DNA of 25,689 nt from a virus. Positions 15,667-24,196 of the stretch are shown here, piece after piece (position 1 is the first letter of the stretch; each line of letters starts with the position of its first letter). Location of the stretch: the IMG/VR virus record IMGVR_UViG_3300025890_000142, positions 1-25,689 of that record; one strand, written 5' to 3'. Under the pieces are notes generated by a model. The model had not been told where the DNA came from, searched no databases, and saw only the letters and a list, made by a program, of their open reading frames with translations. Both the position numbers and the translations under genes were made by a program.

Positions 15667-17259
15667 ATGGTAGAATATAATCCTCGTAGTATAGATCAAA
15701 TGTATGAGCAGTATGGCAGGGTACAGTCTTCTAGGGCTGCAAAGTTTAACAAGTCGCCCTTGGATGACAATACTAGTAGTGGCTTTGGTGGTATGGGGCC
15801 AGACCCTGAAGCTAAAGCTAAGGGATTAGGCTCTCCAACAAATCAAACTAGTAAGAAAGATGATGACGATGATAAAGAAGTTGGTGGTATTGGTAGGTTG
15901 TTTTCCAAGTTTTTTGGAGCAGCAGAAAGTGCTGGCCTAGAGTTTAAAAAGCTTGATAGACCTAAACCTTCTATCTATGACAGAGATGACATGAAGCCTA
16001 TTGATATAGATGCTATGGACAAACGTATAGATGATGCAGTTAACTTTGATCTTGCAAATCCATTACCCTCTATGAACTTTAAGGATGATGAGTATGCAGC
16101 AAGTACTTACGATGAAGTGCAACCCTTAGAGGGCGCAGATACATACAAAGCTAGAAGGACAACAGCACAGGGTATCAACGACACTATCAAAGGACTTATG
16201 GATACAGAACAAAGACAGACAGACATAAGGCAAGCTGTTAATAAAACTATAGAAAGCCTGAAGTCTGCTGATGCTAACGTACCTTATGTAATACAAGCAG
16301 GTGATACTCTATCTGATATAGCTGCTAAGACAGGTACTACTGTACAAGACTTAGTTAAAACAAATAATATAAAAGACAAAAACAAAATATACACTGGTAA
16401 TGAATTAATAGTACCTACAGATAAAACTACTAAGACTAAAGAAGAGATTGTTAATAATCTTGTTGAAAATTATGAAATAAGGATAACCACAAGAGGTGAT
16501 GAAGATCCACAAAGACAGTTCAACCAGTCTGGTGTACCTATGGATCAAAGAGATTTTGCACCAGAGGATACAACTGGTTTTGGTGGGATGGGGCCAGATC
16601 CAAGTACAGGTCAATCAATTACTAAAGGCTTAATGTCTAAAGCAGATGATGATATGGGCTTGCCTTATACAAGGTCTGATACAGAACAGATAATAGCACT
16701 TGAGCCTATGTTTAAGTTTATTGAAAAAGGTGAGGGTGATTATAACTCTAGTAACAGAGGCACTATAGGAAAAAATATAAAAGGCAGTACAAATAATACA
16801 ATTAGAGATGGTAAAAAACTAACTGAAATGACTATCGGTGAAATAAAAGAAAAGCAAGAAATAACAGACCCTAACAATCCTGAAAGACTTTATGCTGTAG
16901 GTAGATTCCAAGCAATACCAACTACTTTAGATATGGCTATTGATGATTTAGCTTTATCAGATGATACAGTATTTAATGAAGACACACAAGATAAGATTGG
17001 TAAATATTTAATTACTAAAAAAAGAAAGAAAGTAGGAGAGTATTTAGAAGGTAATAACTCCGTTAGTCAAGATGAAGCAATGCTGCAGTTAGCAAAAGAG
17101 TTTGCTTCTTTTCCTGTACCAAAAGATATGACTATTAAAAGAGGCGGTAAAACTGTAAAGCTTAAAAAAGGCGATAGCTACTACGGAAATGGAAATAAAG
17201 CGCAACATACCTTCGAGGAAGTAGAGGAAGAGCTAGACAAACTAAGAGGAAATATGTAA
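15667..17259 (+). CDS. LysM and lysozyme-like peptidoglycan hydrolase
   Basis: This 530-residue protein has four parts. Residues 1-200 are flexible. Residues 207-250 are a LysM domain (YVIQAGDTLSDIAAKTGTTV, then NNI...IYTGNELIVP), which binds peptidoglycan. Residues 255-340 are a second linker. Residues about 345-485 are a lysozyme or transglycosylase-like domain, with FIEKGEGDYNSSNRG (Glu353 or Glu356 as candidate catalytic acid) and YAVGRFQAIPTTL, which resembles the GRYQ motif of lambda-type endolysins. A motif GFGGMGPDP occurs twice, at residues 39-47 and 304-312. The long linkers, no signal peptide and flanking internal virion genes point to a virion-borne hydrolase that opens the wall during entry. 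A role as the lysis endolysin is the main alternative. Confidence 0.75.
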   Translation: MVEYNPRSIDQMYEQYGRVQSSRAAKFNKSPLDDNTSSGFGGMGPDPEAKAKGLGSPTNQTSKKDDDDDKEVGGIGRLFSKFFGAAESAGLEFKKLDRPKPSIYDRDDMKPIDIDAMDKRIDDAVNFDLANPLPSMNFKDDEYAASTYDEVQPLEGADTYKARRTTAQGINDTIKGLMDTEQRQTDIRQAVNKTIESLKSADANVPYVIQAGDTLSDIAAKTGTTVQDLVKTNNIKDKNKIYTGNELIVPTDKTTKTKEEIVNNLVENYEIRITTRGDEDPQRQFNQSGVPMDQRDFAPEDTTGFGGMGPDPSTGQSITKGLMSKADDDMGLPYTRSDTEQIIALEPMFKFIEKGEGDYNSSNRGTIGKNIKGSTNNTIRDGKKLTEMTIGEIKEKQEITDPNNPERLYAVGRFQAIPTTLDMAIDDLALSDDTVFNEDTQDKIGKYLITKKRKKVGEYLEGNNSVSQDEAMLQLAKEFASFPVPKDMTIKRGGKTVKLKKGDSYYGNGNKAQHTFEEVEEELDKLRGNM

Positions 17260-17706
17260 ATGTTTGGACTCCCACTAGAACTAATAACAATGCTTGGCTC
17301 CACCGTACTAGGTGGGGTGATGTCCATATGGGGGCAGAGCATGAAGATGAAACAAGAGCAGAACAAGATGCTCATGGAACGTGCCAACGCTAATGCAAGC
17401 TTTGTAGCTGATGCACGTAACGCTGGAAAGAACGATAAACATTTCGCATGGACAAGAAGACTTATTGCATTATCTGCAGTCTTTGCTATAATAGTGTTGC
17501 CGAAGTTGGTTGCTGTGTTCTACCCAGAAGTAGGTGTGTACGTAGGCTACACTGAGGTACAGGTAGGCTTCTTAGACTTTATCTTTGGATCAGGTCCAGA
17601 GTTAGTTAAGTGGCAGTATGCTGAAGGATTTGTAATAACACCACTAGACACGCACATAGTATCTGCTATAGTAGGCTTATACTTTGGTGCAGGATTTACT
17701 AAATAG
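17260..17706 (+). CDS. Three-span membrane protein, holin-like candidate
   Basis: This 148-residue protein starts directly after the hydrolase stop codon (TAA then ATG). Three hydrophobic spans are visible: residues about 5-24, 67-87 and 130-146. Between spans 1 and 2 lies a basic and polar helix with KMKQEQNKMLMERANANA. The region between spans 2 and 3 contains EVGVYVGYTEVQVG. Three spans and a position right after a cell-wall hydrolase are typical of class I holins. The length is greater than that of most holins, and related proteins in marine phages have been found without proven function, so an inner-membrane virion or ejection role is possible. Confidence 0.6.
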   Translation: MFGLPLELITMLGSTVLGGVMSIWGQSMKMKQEQNKMLMERANANASFVADARNAGKNDKHFAWTRRLIALSAVFAIIVLPKLVAVFYPEVGVYVGYTEVQVGFLDFIFGSGPELVKWQYAEGFVITPLDTHIVSAIVGLYFGAGFTK

Positions 17707-17715
17707 GAAAAGATT

Positions 17716-18240
17716 ATGGCAGCAGGACGCTTTGATAGACCAATACCAGGGATGTCTATGACTTCCCCATTAGGCAAGTACCCTTATGAACAGCCACCAG
17801 AAATGGTTGATGCTGAAGAGGTATTGCAATACTACATGGACAAAATAGCAGATGAAGAAGCCATAGATGATATTGCTTTAGTTTGTGATATGGGTGTACC
17901 ACTTAAACCTATTGTACAATCTATGTTAACAGCTAATCAAATGGAGGGTAAACACTCTGTAGATGTAGGACTTATACTAGCTCCTCTGCTACACGCATTC
18001 CTAAAAGGAGCCATAAAAGCACAGACAGGCATAGATGTAAAAGATGATGATCGTGACTATCAGAAAGAAGCAGATGCTAAAGAAATGCAAAAGTTTAAAG
18101 CACTTACTATGAAGTACATAGCTGACATGGATAAGCAGGGTGACCCAGGTATAGAACTATTAAAAGATATAGTAGAGCCTGAAGCAGCACCAGAAGAACC
18201 AGTAGAAGAAAAGCCTATGGGCTTAATGGCAAAGGGTTAG
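17716..18240 (+). CDS. Conserved marine phage virion protein (RFDRPIPG type)
   Basis: This 174-residue protein has AGGAAA at 17704-17709. The N-terminus GRFDRPIPGMSMTSPLGKYP and the central block with NQMEGKHSVDVGLILAPLL are a recognisable pattern that I know from T4-like marine phages as well as from podoviruses. The protein has a conserved middle helical domain and an acidic, Pro-rich C-terminal 20 residues (EAAPEEPVEEKP). There is no membrane span and no signal. Its function is unknown in any phage I know. It lies between the holin-like and internal virion genes and is likely a component of the virion or its assembly. Confidence 0.65.
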   Translation: MAAGRFDRPIPGMSMTSPLGKYPYEQPPEMVDAEEVLQYYMDKIADEEAIDDIALVCDMGVPLKPIVQSMLTANQMEGKHSVDVGLILAPLLHAFLKGAIKAQTGIDVKDDDRDYQKEADAKEMQKFKALTMKYIADMDKQGDPGIELLKDIVEPEAAPEEPVEEKPMGLMAKG

Positions 18241-18244
18241 TATA

Positions 18245-19726
18245 ATGAGTAAGTTTGATTGGAAAGCATTTACAGGACAGCTTGCAGGTGGATTAGCTTC
18301 TGATATACGTCAGAGAAGACTTGATGCTAGGGAGTATGAAGAAGAAGAAAAGGATTTAGCTGAACGTAATCTTCCTAAAGTACAAAAGAATAAAATGTTA
18401 GCAAATCAAGCTGCACAACTAGGTCTTAGAGCTAGGGCGTTGGGTGCTACTGACGCACAGATACAGAATGCACTAAACTCTGGCATGAATGGCATAGCAG
18501 ACTTTTATGATAAGCTACAATCAACAGTAGAAGAAAAAGGTGTAAAGACTTTAGGTAAGGCTGACATAGATGCTATTGTAAATATGCCAAACATACCTGA
18601 TGTTGACTTTACTTTTGCTGATGGTCAACTAGACAAACAGACACGACAGCTTTATGGTTTTTCTAAACCAGAAGTAAAGCGTCAAGACACTGATGATAAT
18701 ATGCTTAAAACATTGTTTGGGTTTGATGCAAAGGATCGTGCAAAAGAAAGACTACGTAGTAGACAGTTTTCTGATGGCATGAGTATTGCTGAAATAAATG
18801 CTGCAGCTAGGCAGGGTGAGTATGAGTCTATATTCCCTGAATCTACTATGACATTTACTGATGTAAACTTTTTTGGTAAGAAAGATCTACTTGCATTTAG
18901 TAGAAGTTTATCAACAAACATGGCCTCTTCATTAAGGAACCCTGATGCTGTAGCTAATATAAAACTAGCAGGAGAAAATGCTGCTAAAGAATATGCAGCA
19001 GGTAAAGAGTTAGGTGAAGTTGATGTTGTTGAACAAAATAAAATAAAGGCTGCAGCAGAACGAGAAGAAAGAAGCTTTGTTGAAATGGAGGCAGCAGTAG
19101 TAGAAATAGAAAATGCTATGTCTATTTACTTTATTCCAGACTTACTAAAGAACGAAGCATTTGAAAGATTAGTTGTAGGTTCCGTAGGTCAGGAATACTT
19201 TGATAAGCTATTAAAAGAAAACGATATGCTAGAGGAAAATGAACCAAAAGACTTTGGAGAAGAAACAGAAGATATACCCTTTTCTACAATACCAGGATTT
19301 ACAGGTGACGCAGAAGCAGATAGAGAATATAGAGAAGAACAGGAGTCAACCAATCAGGAAGAACCTCAAAGTGAAGAAGCTCCCGAAGCGGAAGCGCCCG
19401 ATACAGAAGCTAAAGAAGCAGCGTTACTTGCAAAAACTTTCCCTAAAAGGAAGAGTAAACGTGGTCTAAGCGGTAAGGGTGAATGGGATAGAGAGTATGA
19501 AGGTAAGGTAAACCCGGATACTGGTAAGGTAATCATTGCACCACCTAGACCTACTGATGGTGGAGAGAAAACTAAAGAGCTAGCTATAAGAGTTGGGTTA
19601 CTAGGATCACCAACAGGAAAGAAAAGAAAAGTTACTGAGGCTGAGTACTGGGATGCAACCTATGGTGATACCCACGATCCTTCGACTGGACTTCCATTAG
19701 GTATAGATAAACTTTTAGAGGACTAA
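18245..19726 (+). CDS. Virion-associated protein with paired WDxxY motifs
   Basis: This 493-residue protein has AAGGG at 18232-18236. It opens with KFDWKAFTGQLAGGLASDI and a strongly charged helical stretch to about residue 40 (RQRRLDAREYEEEEKDLAER). A middle helical part runs to about 320. An acidic, probably disordered region follows at about 325-385, rich in Glu and Pro. A basic C-terminal tail holds two short motifs: EWDREYEGKVNPDTGKVI near residue 413 and EYWDATYGDTHDPSTGLPLG near residue 466. Related tails with (E)WD..Y......P.TG occur in structural proteins of marine phages. No enzyme motif is visible. Because it sits among internal virion genes, I infer an ejection or structural function. 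Confidence 0.55.
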   Translation: MSKFDWKAFTGQLAGGLASDIRQRRLDAREYEEEEKDLAERNLPKVQKNKMLANQAAQLGLRARALGATDAQIQNALNSGMNGIADFYDKLQSTVEEKGVKTLGKADIDAIVNMPNIPDVDFTFADGQLDKQTRQLYGFSKPEVKRQDTDDNMLKTLFGFDAKDRAKERLRSRQFSDGMSIAEINAAARQGEYESIFPESTMTFTDVNFFGKKDLLAFSRSLSTNMASSLRNPDAVANIKLAGENAAKEYAAGKELGEVDVVEQNKIKAAAEREERSFVEMEAAVVEIENAMSIYFIPDLLKNEAFERLVVGSVGQEYFDKLLKENDMLEENEPKDFGEETEDIPFSTIPGFTGDAEADREYREEQESTNQEEPQSEEAPEAEAPDTEAKEAALLAKTFPKRKSKRGLSGKGEWDREYEGKVNPDTGKVIIAPPRPTDGGEKTKELAIRVGLLGSPTGKKRKVTEAEYWDATYGDTHDPSTGLPLGIDKLLED

Positions 19727-19727
19727 T

Positions 19728-22700
19728 ATGCCAAACTATTTAGAACTAAAAAGAAAGAGAGAAGCAAGGCTCTCCAATGTTCCTACACCTACTAGTATGG
19801 TGGAAGAAGAGGATGACTTTATCCTTGACCCTGAAGCTACCCTCAAGAAGGATGACTTGAAAAAGGGTAGAAACCTAAACGACATACGCACCTATATGAT
19901 AGGGCGTAAGGGTGTAGACTATAAGACGATGGATGCAGATCAAGCTGTTGATGATTATGTAGAACACCTGCGCTTCTTCAATGCTAACACTGTTTCTACT
20001 GCAGGTGAGGTACGCTATATTAATAAGGCAACCCCAGAACAAAAAGAGGCAGCTAGAAGAGCATATGAACTATACGATAGGCTAGGTAATGTATTTGTAA
20101 ATGATGGTGTATATGGTGCAATAGATGGTGTCAAGGATTATGTATTTGCTGCAGCTACAGACCCTACTAATTACTTAGGTGTGGCTACTGGTGGTATAGC
20201 ACGTGCATATGCTGGTGGTGCTAGGATGTTTGGTAAGAAAGTTATTGCTGACTCTGTACGTAAAGTTCGTATGGAAGCTATAGCTAGTGGTGCAAACAAA
20301 GCTGCTGCGGATAAAGCTGCACTTGCTGCTGGAAGAGAAGCAGTAAAGAGAGCAGTAGCTGCTGGCGTTGGTAAAAGAAAAGCTGCTGGTGTTGGTGAGA
20401 AAGTAAAAGATCGTGTCTATAGAGATGGACGCAGGGCGTTGGTCAAGAAAGCTATGGATGATGAACAACGCAATCTGTATGACAGAGCTAGTGGCAAGGC
20501 ATTAAAAGCTACTATAGGTATTGATGCAGGAGCAGCTATGCTTCAAGACAACATGGTACAAAATGCTGAAATGGAAGTAGGCGCACAGGAAAAGTATAGT
20601 GCTATGCAGACAGGCCTATCTGCTTTCCTTGGTGGTGTAGCAGGTGGAGCGCAGTTAGGCTTCGGTAAGTTTCGTGGAGCATCAGGTCTTGCTGATGAAC
20701 GTGATCCATTAGATCGTGTAGCTAACATTGCTGTTGAAGAACTATCTCCTATATTCAAAAAGAAAGACATGAAAGCAATATCAACTTCCATGAAGAAAGA
20801 GATAACTGCTTGGAATAAAAAGGTAGAGGATGGAAGAGATGCTACATCTGCAACCATGCCAGCAGACTTAATCAAACACATTATGTTAGGAGAAGATAAC
20901 AAGGGTGGCCTAGCTAAAATATTTAAAGATAAAAATATGAAGCTGTCTCGTAAGAAAACAGTATCAGATGTACTTACTAACGTAGCTACATTCTTACCAC
21001 CTAGTGAGCTTGGTGAAATAAATAAGCTTATGAGACAAAAGACAGGTATTGTAATAGGAGAAGCTGCAGAAGATGGCACACAACTAGGAGACTTTTTAGC
21101 TAAAGATATTAGTAATGCTGGTCAGACTCTAAACGTAATGAGTCAGGTTCGTAAGACGTTAGACTCCAGTTTAGTTGCTGCTAGTGAGAGACTTACAAAA
21201 ACACTAGATGAAGTTAATAGTAAAGAAGAGATAGGTGCAGAACTAAAGAAAGCTAAGAATGCAGAAGGTATACGTTACGGTCAGTCTGTATGGAAACGTT
21301 TGCTTGTATCCTCTCCTGCTACAACAGCCGTTAACGTTGCAGGTTTTGGTCAGTACTACATAGGTCAGACTGTTGCGGATCTGTTTAACTCTACAGGCTT
21401 AATGACAAAAGGCTTAGGTCAATTAGCTTTAGGTAAGACAGCAGGAGCTACAGAAAGTTTTAGACGTGCAAAAGCTTTGACTGCTATACAGTCACAGAAG
21501 TTGAGAAACTTTGCAGACCCGTACACTACACATGATGCATACATGAAACTGCTAGATGAGAACCAAGATGCACGTAAGCTACTCTTTGAAACTATCTCTG
21601 GTGGTATAGAAATAAATGCTGATAGATACGGCATAAACCCAAAGAACAAACTCTATAGAAACGTAGAAGCTGGAGCTAAGGCTGCTGCTGATGCTTCAGG
21701 TGTACGTGTACAGGATAGCTTTACTAAGTCACAAATGTTTATAACAGAGCTTGATAAGTACTTACGTATCTCTAAGGATGTTACTTTAAAAGAAGCATTA
21801 ATGTCTGATGACAATATGCTAGATGATAATGTAATGCAAGCTGCACTAGATGCAACTCTTAAGTCAGTCTACTCAAAAGACTACACATCAAAAGATCAAC
21901 CACAGCTACTACGTTCTACAGCTAAGTTAGTTGAGACAATCTCAAACACACCTGGTATAGGAACACTGTTACCCTTTGGTAGGTTTATGAATAATGTGGT
22001 TGCTACATCTTATCAGTGGTCACCCTTTGCTACTCCTGAGTTTTTCTATCAGTATGGTAAACGTATATTGAAAGGACAAAAAGCAGACTTGCAAGAGGGT
22101 GAGGTAGCTGCTCGTATACTTGTAGGTTCTACTGCTGGTTACATGGCTATGCAGTACGATAAAGAAAGACAGGAAAAGAAACTAGGTGTGTATGAAATAG
22201 AAGGACCAGGTGGCGCTATCATAGACGCTAAGAATACTTTTCCTTTCTCTGTATTTCTTGCAGTAGGTAGAGCATTAAATATAAAGTATGTACAAGGTGA
22301 AGATGTACCTAGAGAATTAATACAAGAGTTAGGTACTCAGCTTGCCGTTGGTCAGGTATCAAGAGACTTCCAGTTTGCTAATGACTTGAACAACTTGCTT
22401 GATGTTTTAATAAACGAGGATGGTGCTAAGAGGGGTGATGGTATACATGCTTTTTCTAAAGCTTCTGGTAATTTACTAGCAGGTGTAACCAGACCACTAG
22501 ATGCTATTAATAAGGTAGCAGGTTTTGCTATGGGTACAGACACAGCTAAAGATGTAAGACAGGCAGAAGGGATAGATGTATTCACACAGAGTGCAACTAA
22601 GTATGTTGACAATATCTTCGAAGTCTTTTCAGATAAGACAGAAGCTATAACAGGTGAAGAGTTAAGAGTGGCAACAAGGGAAGGTGAAGTGTATGATGCT

Positions 22701-23192
22701 AATCCTTACTCTAAGATATATGGACTTACTGTTAAGCCCTCTCGTACAGCTACAGAGATAGCTTACACTATGTCTGAAATGTTTCCTTGGTCTGCTAGTG
22801 AGCGTACAAAAGTACCTGCGTATGATAAGATCTTTAATACTATAATATCCCCTATACTAGAACAGAAGACAGACTTTCTAATAAGGAGTAAGCAGTTTAA
22901 TGATGCAAGCCTTACAGGTAAACGGGATATGTTAAACAAAGTTGTAAGCCAAGTTAAGGCTGATGTAAGAAAAAGGATGGAAGCAGGGTACTTAGGTGGT
23001 GATAGTCAAAGACTTCGCATGGCAGCTAAAGCAATGGCAGTTCCAAAAGGTATAAGGAAAGAAGCTCTTACTATGATGAAAGAACAGTATGGAGTAGAGG
23101 CATCTATTGAGGACTTTAGTATAGCAGAGACTGATACATTCTTAGAGATAGTTGATTATCTTAAAGATGTGTATGATGAAGTAGGAACATAG
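19728..23192 (+). CDS. Very large internal virion / DNA-ejection protein
   Basis: This 1154-residue protein is the last structural gene, with a good AGAGGA ribosome site at 19717-19722. The N-terminal third contains an MIGRKGVDYKTMDADQAVDD block and a hydrophobic Gly/Ala region near residues 140-170. Next comes a very basic Ala/Lys-rich region (AAADKAALAAGREAVKRAVA). The central part has KRLLVSSPATTAVNVAGFGQ (about residues 522-541) and a second amphipathic stretch after it. The C-terminal third is helical with no long membrane spans. Size, position at the end of the late block and amphipathic segments resemble T7 gp16-type ejection proteins, but there is no visible transglycosylase domain here; that activity would come from the protein encoded at 15667. 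The role is inferred. Confidence 0.6.
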   Translation: MPNYLELKRKREARLSNVPTPTSMVEEEDDFILDPEATLKKDDLKKGRNLNDIRTYMIGRKGVDYKTMDADQAVDDYVEHLRFFNANTVSTAGEVRYINKATPEQKEAARRAYELYDRLGNVFVNDGVYGAIDGVKDYVFAAATDPTNYLGVATGGIARAYAGGARMFGKKVIADSVRKVRMEAIASGANKAAADKAALAAGREAVKRAVAAGVGKRKAAGVGEKVKDRVYRDGRRALVKKAMDDEQRNLYDRASGKALKATIGIDAGAAMLQDNMVQNAEMEVGAQEKYSAMQTGLSAFLGGVAGGAQLGFGKFRGASGLADERDPLDRVANIAVEELSPIFKKKDMKAISTSMKKEITAWNKKVEDGRDATSATMPADLIKHIMLGEDNKGGLAKIFKDKNMKLSRKKTVSDVLTNVATFLPPSELGEINKLMRQKTGIVIGEAAEDGTQLGDFLAKDISNAGQTLNVMSQVRKTLDSSLVAASERLTKTLDEVNSKEEIGAELKKAKNAEGIRYGQSVWKRLLVSSPATTAVNVAGFGQYYIGQTVADLFNSTGLMTKGLGQLALGKTAGATESFRRAKALTAIQSQKLRNFADPYTTHDAYMKLLDENQDARKLLFETISGGIEINADRYGINPKNKLYRNVEAGAKAAADASGVRVQDSFTKSQMFITELDKYLRISKDVTLKEALMSDDNMLDDNVMQAALDATLKSVYSKDYTSKDQPQLLRSTAKLVETISNTPGIGTLLPFGRFMNNVVATSYQWSPFATPEFFYQYGKRILKGQKADLQEGEVAARILVGSTAGYMAMQYDKERQEKKLGVYEIEGPGGAIIDAKNTFPFSVFLAVGRALNIKYVQGEDVPRELIQELGTQLAVGQVSRDFQFANDLNNLLDVLINEDGAKRGDGIHAFSKASGNLLAGVTRPLDAINKVAGFAMGTDTAKDVRQAEGIDVFTQSATKYVDNIFEVFSDKTEAITGEELRVATREGEVYDANPYSKIYGLTVKPSRTATEIAYTMSEMFPWSASERTKVPAYDKIFNTIISPILEQKTDFLIRSKQFNDASLTGKRDMLNKVVSQVKADVRKRMEAGYLGGDSQRLRMAAKAMAVPKGIRKEALTMMKEQYGVEASIEDFSIAETDTFLEIVDYLKDVYDEVGT

Positions 23193-23212
23193 GTAGAGTA
23201 ACACACTAAAAG

Positions 23213-23238
23213 AAGGGGCCGCATTTAGCGGCCCTTTT
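23213..23238. terminator. Terminator between converging transcription units
   Basis: Bases 23213-23222 pair with 23228-23237 (AAGGGGCCGC with GCGGCCCTTT, one G-T wobble) around an ATTTA loop. On the plus strand it ends in TTTT. On the minus strand the sequence after the stem reads CTTTTAGTG, also T-rich, so it can stop transcription from both sides. It lies 20 bases after the last plus-strand stop codon, and the minus-strand zinc-ribbon gene ends inside its T-run (stop at 23238-23240). Confidence 0.9.
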
Positions 23239-23417
23239 CATTTCCAGTATAACAATAAGAATGTATCACAAGTATTGCAACTAAAGTTGCTAACTATGAA
23301 ATCATCCTCTCCATCGTGGTCACCACCTTGTATCATTTCGGTGTCACACTTAGGACATATTATCTTTCCTTTACGTTTAGCCTCCATGTATTCTTTTGCC
23401 TCACGTTCTAAGTTCAT
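23238..23417 (-). CDS. Small zinc-ribbon protein
   Basis: This protein has 59 residues from ATG at 23417-23415. A TTG start at 23420 would add one residue but is less likely. The protein is helical and charged for its first 18 residues (NLEREAKEYMEAKRKGK), then has CPKC and, after a 22-residue acidic loop (GGDHDGEDD), CNTC, a typical four-Cys zinc ribbon. Its stop falls in the terminator T-run. The start overlaps the stop of the upstream gene by one base (TGATG). Zinc ribbons of this size often bind DNA, RNA or a protein partner. Coupling to the nuclease-like gene suggests the two act together, which is inference. Confidence 0.75.
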   Translation of the reverse strand: MNLEREAKEYMEAKRKGKIICPKCDTEMIQGGDHDGEDDFIVSNFSCNTCDTFLLLYWK

Positions 23418-23869
23418 CAAGCTACCTGTATTAACTCTGCTTCTTGGTAAGGTATATGATAGAAGGTTTCATTCTTTGGTATCCTGTAGTTAGGACCCGT
23501 AGGTTTCTTTAGATTATCGTCAGACATTTGACTAGCTTTAATCTTCCAAGCTTGCTCATAGTTTTTATCTACTATGTAGAAGAATAACTTATCAGCATCA
23601 TACTTCTCAAGCAATCTTCTTTTTCTTCCAGGGATACGTATCTCTGCCCACCAGGTAGGCCAATCACCACTCCATTGAGCTTTACGTTCTACTTCGTGAT
23701 AATAGGTAGTACCTTCTTTCTCACTTACAACATCAGCATTATAATCTTCTTTGCTTTGTATTATGCTGTGTCCTTGCAACTCTAAATATTTTATTAGGGC
23801 TTTTTTACAAGGTGCATCTACTTTATCGTAGACATCTTTCTTAAATTTTCTTACATATACTTCTGTCAT
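23417..23869 (-). CDS. PD-(D/E)XK-like nuclease candidate
   Basis: This 150-residue protein has a very strong GGAGG ribosome site at 23876-23880. After an N-terminal helix (CKKALIKYLELQGHSIIQSK) come NADVVSEKEG and then YYHEVERKAQW: an Asp on one strand followed by E-x-K (Glu-Arg-Lys) on the next, the core arrangement of PD-(D/E)XK nucleases. WWAEIRIPGRKRRLLEKYDA and LFFYIVDKNYEQAWKI follow as expected for the later helix and strand. T7 also carries a small nuclease of this fold (gp3), but the sequence here differs from it. The gene lies in the RNR operon next to a zinc ribbon. I infer DNA processing or host DNA breakdown. Without structural comparison the fold call is moderate. Confidence 0.55.
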   Translation of the reverse strand: MTEVYVRKFKKDVYDKVDAPCKKALIKYLELQGHSIIQSKEDYNADVVSEKEGTTYYHEVERKAQWSGDWPTWWAEIRIPGRKRRLLEKYDADKLFFYIVDKNYEQAWKIKASQMSDDNLKKPTGPNYRIPKNETFYHIPYQEAELIQVA

Positions 23870-23870
23870 T

Positions 23871-24068
23871 CTATACCTCCTGTGGTATTTGTGTACACCA
23901 TACCCAATAGTCTGCTTCCCACATAGATTTAGGTCTAGTAGCCTCTAGATAATCACTGCGTTCAGTTGCAGCTTCATTGCACTTCTCTCTACTTTCGTAT
24001 AATATGTTGTCGCTCATAATCATTGGCTCCTCATTGAATATAAAGAGTGCTACTAAAACCCAAGCCAT
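23871..24068 (-). CDS. Small protein with hydrophobic N-terminus
   Basis: This protein has 65 residues from ATG at 24068, with AAGGA at 24075-24079. The first 11 residues are hydrophobic (MAWVLVALFIF), followed by a polar body with Cys30 and Cys58, SREKCNEAATERSDY and DYWVWCTQIPQEV. The layout resembles a very short membrane anchor or signal with a body that could be held by one disulfide outside the cytoplasm. The hydrophobic part is short for a full span. I do not recognise a family. It is coupled to the nuclease-like gene, whose ribosome site lies within its last codons and the stop region. Confidence 0.5.
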   Translation of the reverse strand: MAWVLVALFIFNEEPMIMSDNILYESREKCNEAATERSDYLEATRPKSMWEADYWVWCTQIPQEV

Positions 24069-24071
24069 ATC

Positions 24072-24185
24072 TTATTCCTTCACTTCTGTGTATTGATCTA
24101 CTTTATCTGACACCCAAGGTGATACCTTCTCTACGATGTCTGCTGTTACTAAGAAAGCAATTAATGCTCCGATTACTACGTCCAT
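24072..24185 (-). CDS. 37-residue membrane peptide in the RNR operon
   Basis: This small gene has ATG at 24185-24183, TAA at 24074-24072 and an AGGAG ribosome site at 24192-24196 that overlaps the stop of the RNR gene. The peptide begins MDVVIGALIAFLVTADIVEK: an Asp followed by a hydrophobic helix of about 15 residues, then a polar tail (VSPWVSDKVDQYTEVKE). This looks like a single-span small membrane protein with the C-terminal part outside the lipid. The tight spacing on both sides (9 bases from the RNR stop, 3 bases to the next start) argues that it is translated. Function is unknown; candidates include a small holin-type or regulator peptide. Confidence 0.65.
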   Translation of the reverse strand: MDVVIGALIAFLVTADIVEKVSPWVSDKVDQYTEVKE

Positions 24186-24190
24186 ATTTA

Positions 24191-24196
24191 ACTCCT
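24191..24196 (-). promoter_or_regulatory. Ribosome site for the 37-residue peptide
   Basis: AGGAGT on the minus strand lies 5 bases before the ATG and overlaps the RNR stop codon TAG. This supports the small gene at 24072-24185 as real. Confidence 0.65.

Noticed and set aside
23418-23420. TTG start for the zinc-ribbon gene
   Set aside because: The ATG three bases later gives the usual TGATG overlap with the upstream stop and needs no rare start codon.
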